Part shown: positions 62,735 to 64,000 of the stretch, in pieces | How the letters are laid out: every line of letters begins with the position of its first letter | How positions within the stretch are numbered: the stretch's first letter is position 1 | Assembly: GCA_000169355.1 (NCBI GenBank) | Contig: AAXX01000005.1 | Location: forward strand, 62,001-126,000 | Origin: Flavobacteria bacterium BAL38 | Lineage (GTDB): Bacteria > Bacteroidota > Bacteroidia > Flavobacteriales > Flavobacteriaceae | Direction of reading: 5' to 3' | DNA length: 64,000 bases | The notes under the pieces: model-generated | Databases searched by the model: none | Seen by the model: only the letters and a program-made list of their open reading frames with translations | What the model was told of the DNA's origin: nothing | Position numbers and translations under genes: made by a program

Positions 62735-64000
62735 TGAGAAAACTTACCTACATTTTATTGTTATTCGCCTTTGTTGCTCAAGGTCAAATTATAAATCCAG
62801 TAAAATGGAAAACCAAAGTGGTTCAAAAATCGGAAACTGAATTTGAATTAGTAATGGACGCTACTATTGAAAAAGAGTGGCACATGTATTCACAATTTAC
62901 TCCAGAAGATGGTCCATTGCCAACAGTATTTGATTATAAAAATGCAAAAGGAAATTTTACCTTAGTTGGAAAAACTAAGGAAAGTGCATACAAAAAAGTA
63001 TTTAATGATATTTTTGAGGTAGATGAATATTATTTTGCAAATACAGCCCAATTTAAGCAAGTAATTAAAGTTACAAACGCCCAACTTAAAGAAGTTAAAG
63101 TATACGTTGAATATCAGGTATGTAAAGAACAATGTATCCAACAAGACGAAACATTTACTTTTAAATTACCAGAAATTAAAATTCCTGTTGTTGAAACAAT
63201 TACTAATACTATAGTAGATTCAACAACTACTAAATTAGATTCATCATCTGTTGTAATTTCAGATACTGAGAAAACCGCAGAAAAAATTGTTCCTACCTCG
63301 GCTCCAAAAGAAGAGAAAAAGAATGGTTGGTTATTATTTTTAGCTACTTTATTGGCTGGAATTTTGGTAACCTTTACACCTTGTGTATTCCCAATGATTC
63401 CAATGACAGTAAGTTTTTTCTTGAAGCAAAGTGCTCATGGTGATAAAAAGAAAGGTAGATTTAATGCGTTAATGTATGGTTTCTTTATTGTATTGATTTA
63501 TGTGTTGATTTCATTACCATTTCATATTTTTGAAGGAATTAGTGAAGATGTCTTTTACGAGGTATCAACAAATCCTTATTTGAATTTATTCTTTTTTGCA
63601 GTTTTTACCATTTTTGCGATATCTTTTTTAGGCGCATTTGAGATTACTATTCCATCTAGTTTAGCTAATAAAGTTGATAATGCCTCAAATAAAGGAGGTT
63701 TGATAGGAATTTTCTTCATGGCATTAACTTTAATAATTGTTTCATTTTCATGTACAGGACCTGCTCTTGGTTTGGTAATTGGTGGTGCTTTATCAACAGA
63801 TGGTGGCGCAACTTTATTAACTATTGCTATGTTAGGATTTGGAGTTGGTTTAGCTTTTCCATTTATGATTTTTGCGTTATTCCCAAGTATGATGGGTAAT
63901 TTGCCAAAATCAGGTGGTTGGTTAAATACCGTTAAAGTTGTATTTGGTTTTATAGAATTGGCTTTAGCTTTCAAATTTTTCTCAATGGCTGATTTAGTTA
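62734..64000 (+). CDS. dsbD: Thiol:disulfide interchange protein DsbD (partial, runs off window)
   Basis: The ATG at 62734 shares its A with the tilS stop codon. 422 codons are visible. A signal peptide (KLTYILLLFAFVAQGQ) is followed by the periplasmic N-terminal domain (to ~residue 180) with the pair C-x3-C in YQVCKEQCIQ, a variable linker, then the membrane electron carrier with TFTPCVFPMIPMTVSFF and SFSCTGPALG. The C-terminal thioredoxin domain is outside the window. It moves reducing power across the inner membrane. Confidence 0.93.
   Translation, partial: MRKLTYILLLFAFVAQGQIINPVKWKTKVVQKSETEFELVMDATIEKEWHMYSQFTPEDGPLPTVFDYKNAKGNFTLVGKTKESAYKKVFNDIFEVDEYYFANTAQFKQVIKVTNAQLKEVKVYVEYQVCKEQCIQQDETFTFKLPEIKIPVVETITNTIVDSTTTKLDSSSVVISDTEKTAEKIVPTSAPKEEKKNGWLLFLATLLAGILVTFTPCVFPMIPMTVSFFLKQSAHGDKKKGRFNALMYGFFIVLIYVLISLPFHIFEGISEDVFYEVSTNPYLNLFFFAVFTIFAISFLGAFEITIPSSLANKVDNASNKGGLIGIFFMALTLIIVSFSCTGPALGLVIGGALSTDGGATLLTIAMLGFGVGLAFPFMIFALFPSMMGNLPKSGGWLNTVKVVFGFIELALAFKFFSMADLV

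Overview
The window is AT-rich DNA from a member of the Bacteroidota, most probably Flavobacterium or a close relative. The evidence is a rho with a long low-complexity N-terminal insert, a type IX secretion (Por-type) sorting domain, BT_3928-like, DUF4293 and DUF1599 proteins, a TonB-dependent receptor with a carboxypeptidase-D-like N-terminal domain, TlpA/DUF4369 lipoproteins, and repeated promoters of the Bacteroidota form TTTG-N17..23-TAnnTTTG instead of -35/-10 boxes. Many terminators share the arm pair AAATCCGA/TCGGATTT.

Layout. 1-1.6 kb: Mla-type lipid transport operon (mlaE, mlaF, start of mlaD). 1.8-6.2 kb: small membrane or exported proteins of unknown function, separated by repeated terminator sequences and a 53-bp direct repeat. 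6.3-25.5 kb: housekeeping block (dihydrolipoyl dehydrogenase, MsbA-like ABC exporter, truA, phosphoesterase, rho, tpiA, TlpA thioredoxin, BT_3928-like protein, DUF1599, folP, rlmH, a conserved 485-aa protein, MBL hydrolase, class V aminotransferase, LpxL-like acyltransferase). 25.6-28.3 kb: rhomboid protease, Reg_prop beta-propeller lipoprotein, DUF1569 protein, then a second propeller gene lacking its 5' part.

28.3-41.4 kb is the unusual part. Four payloads (0.4, 2.3, 4.4 and 3.7 kb) are separated by ~145-bp imperfect palindromes shaped like integron attC sites. The two ends of each payload carry matching inverted sequences specific to that payload and different from the others, which is the signature left by integron-type cassettes. 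All payload genes lie on the minus strand. At the right end is a 580-aa tyrosine recombinase with three HARP-like N-terminal repeats and no IntI-specific insert. Related AT-rich hairpins lie on either side of its gene; one overlaps its promoter and the other sits at the head of the array. I read this as an integron-like cassette system that is not classical. Its cassettes hold whole transcription units: AraC plus TonB receptor; PepSY, DUF347 and PAP2 genes; exported coiled-coil proteins; a broken lipocalin-like lipoprotein.

41.4-43 kb: a HepT/MntA-type toxin-antitoxin pair between two 76-bp direct repeats, further palindromic repeats, and tRNA-Tyr. 43-49 kb: TlpA/DUF4369 lipoprotein, rpsA, and an arsenic operon (arsR, DUF6428, arsC-like, ACR3). 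49-64 kb: T9SS-secreted lipase-like protein, peroxiredoxin/thioredoxin/DUF6952 operon, NhaC antiporter, methionine gamma-lyase-type enzyme divergent from an Lrp regulator, a second lipoyl dehydrogenase, EEP-family protein, DoxX, pabB, a lipoprotein, tilS (split by a one-base frameshift) and the start of dsbD.

Two genes (tilS and the lipocalin-like gene) would each be restored by one extra base in a five-base A/T run. Sequencing error should be excluded before either is called broken.
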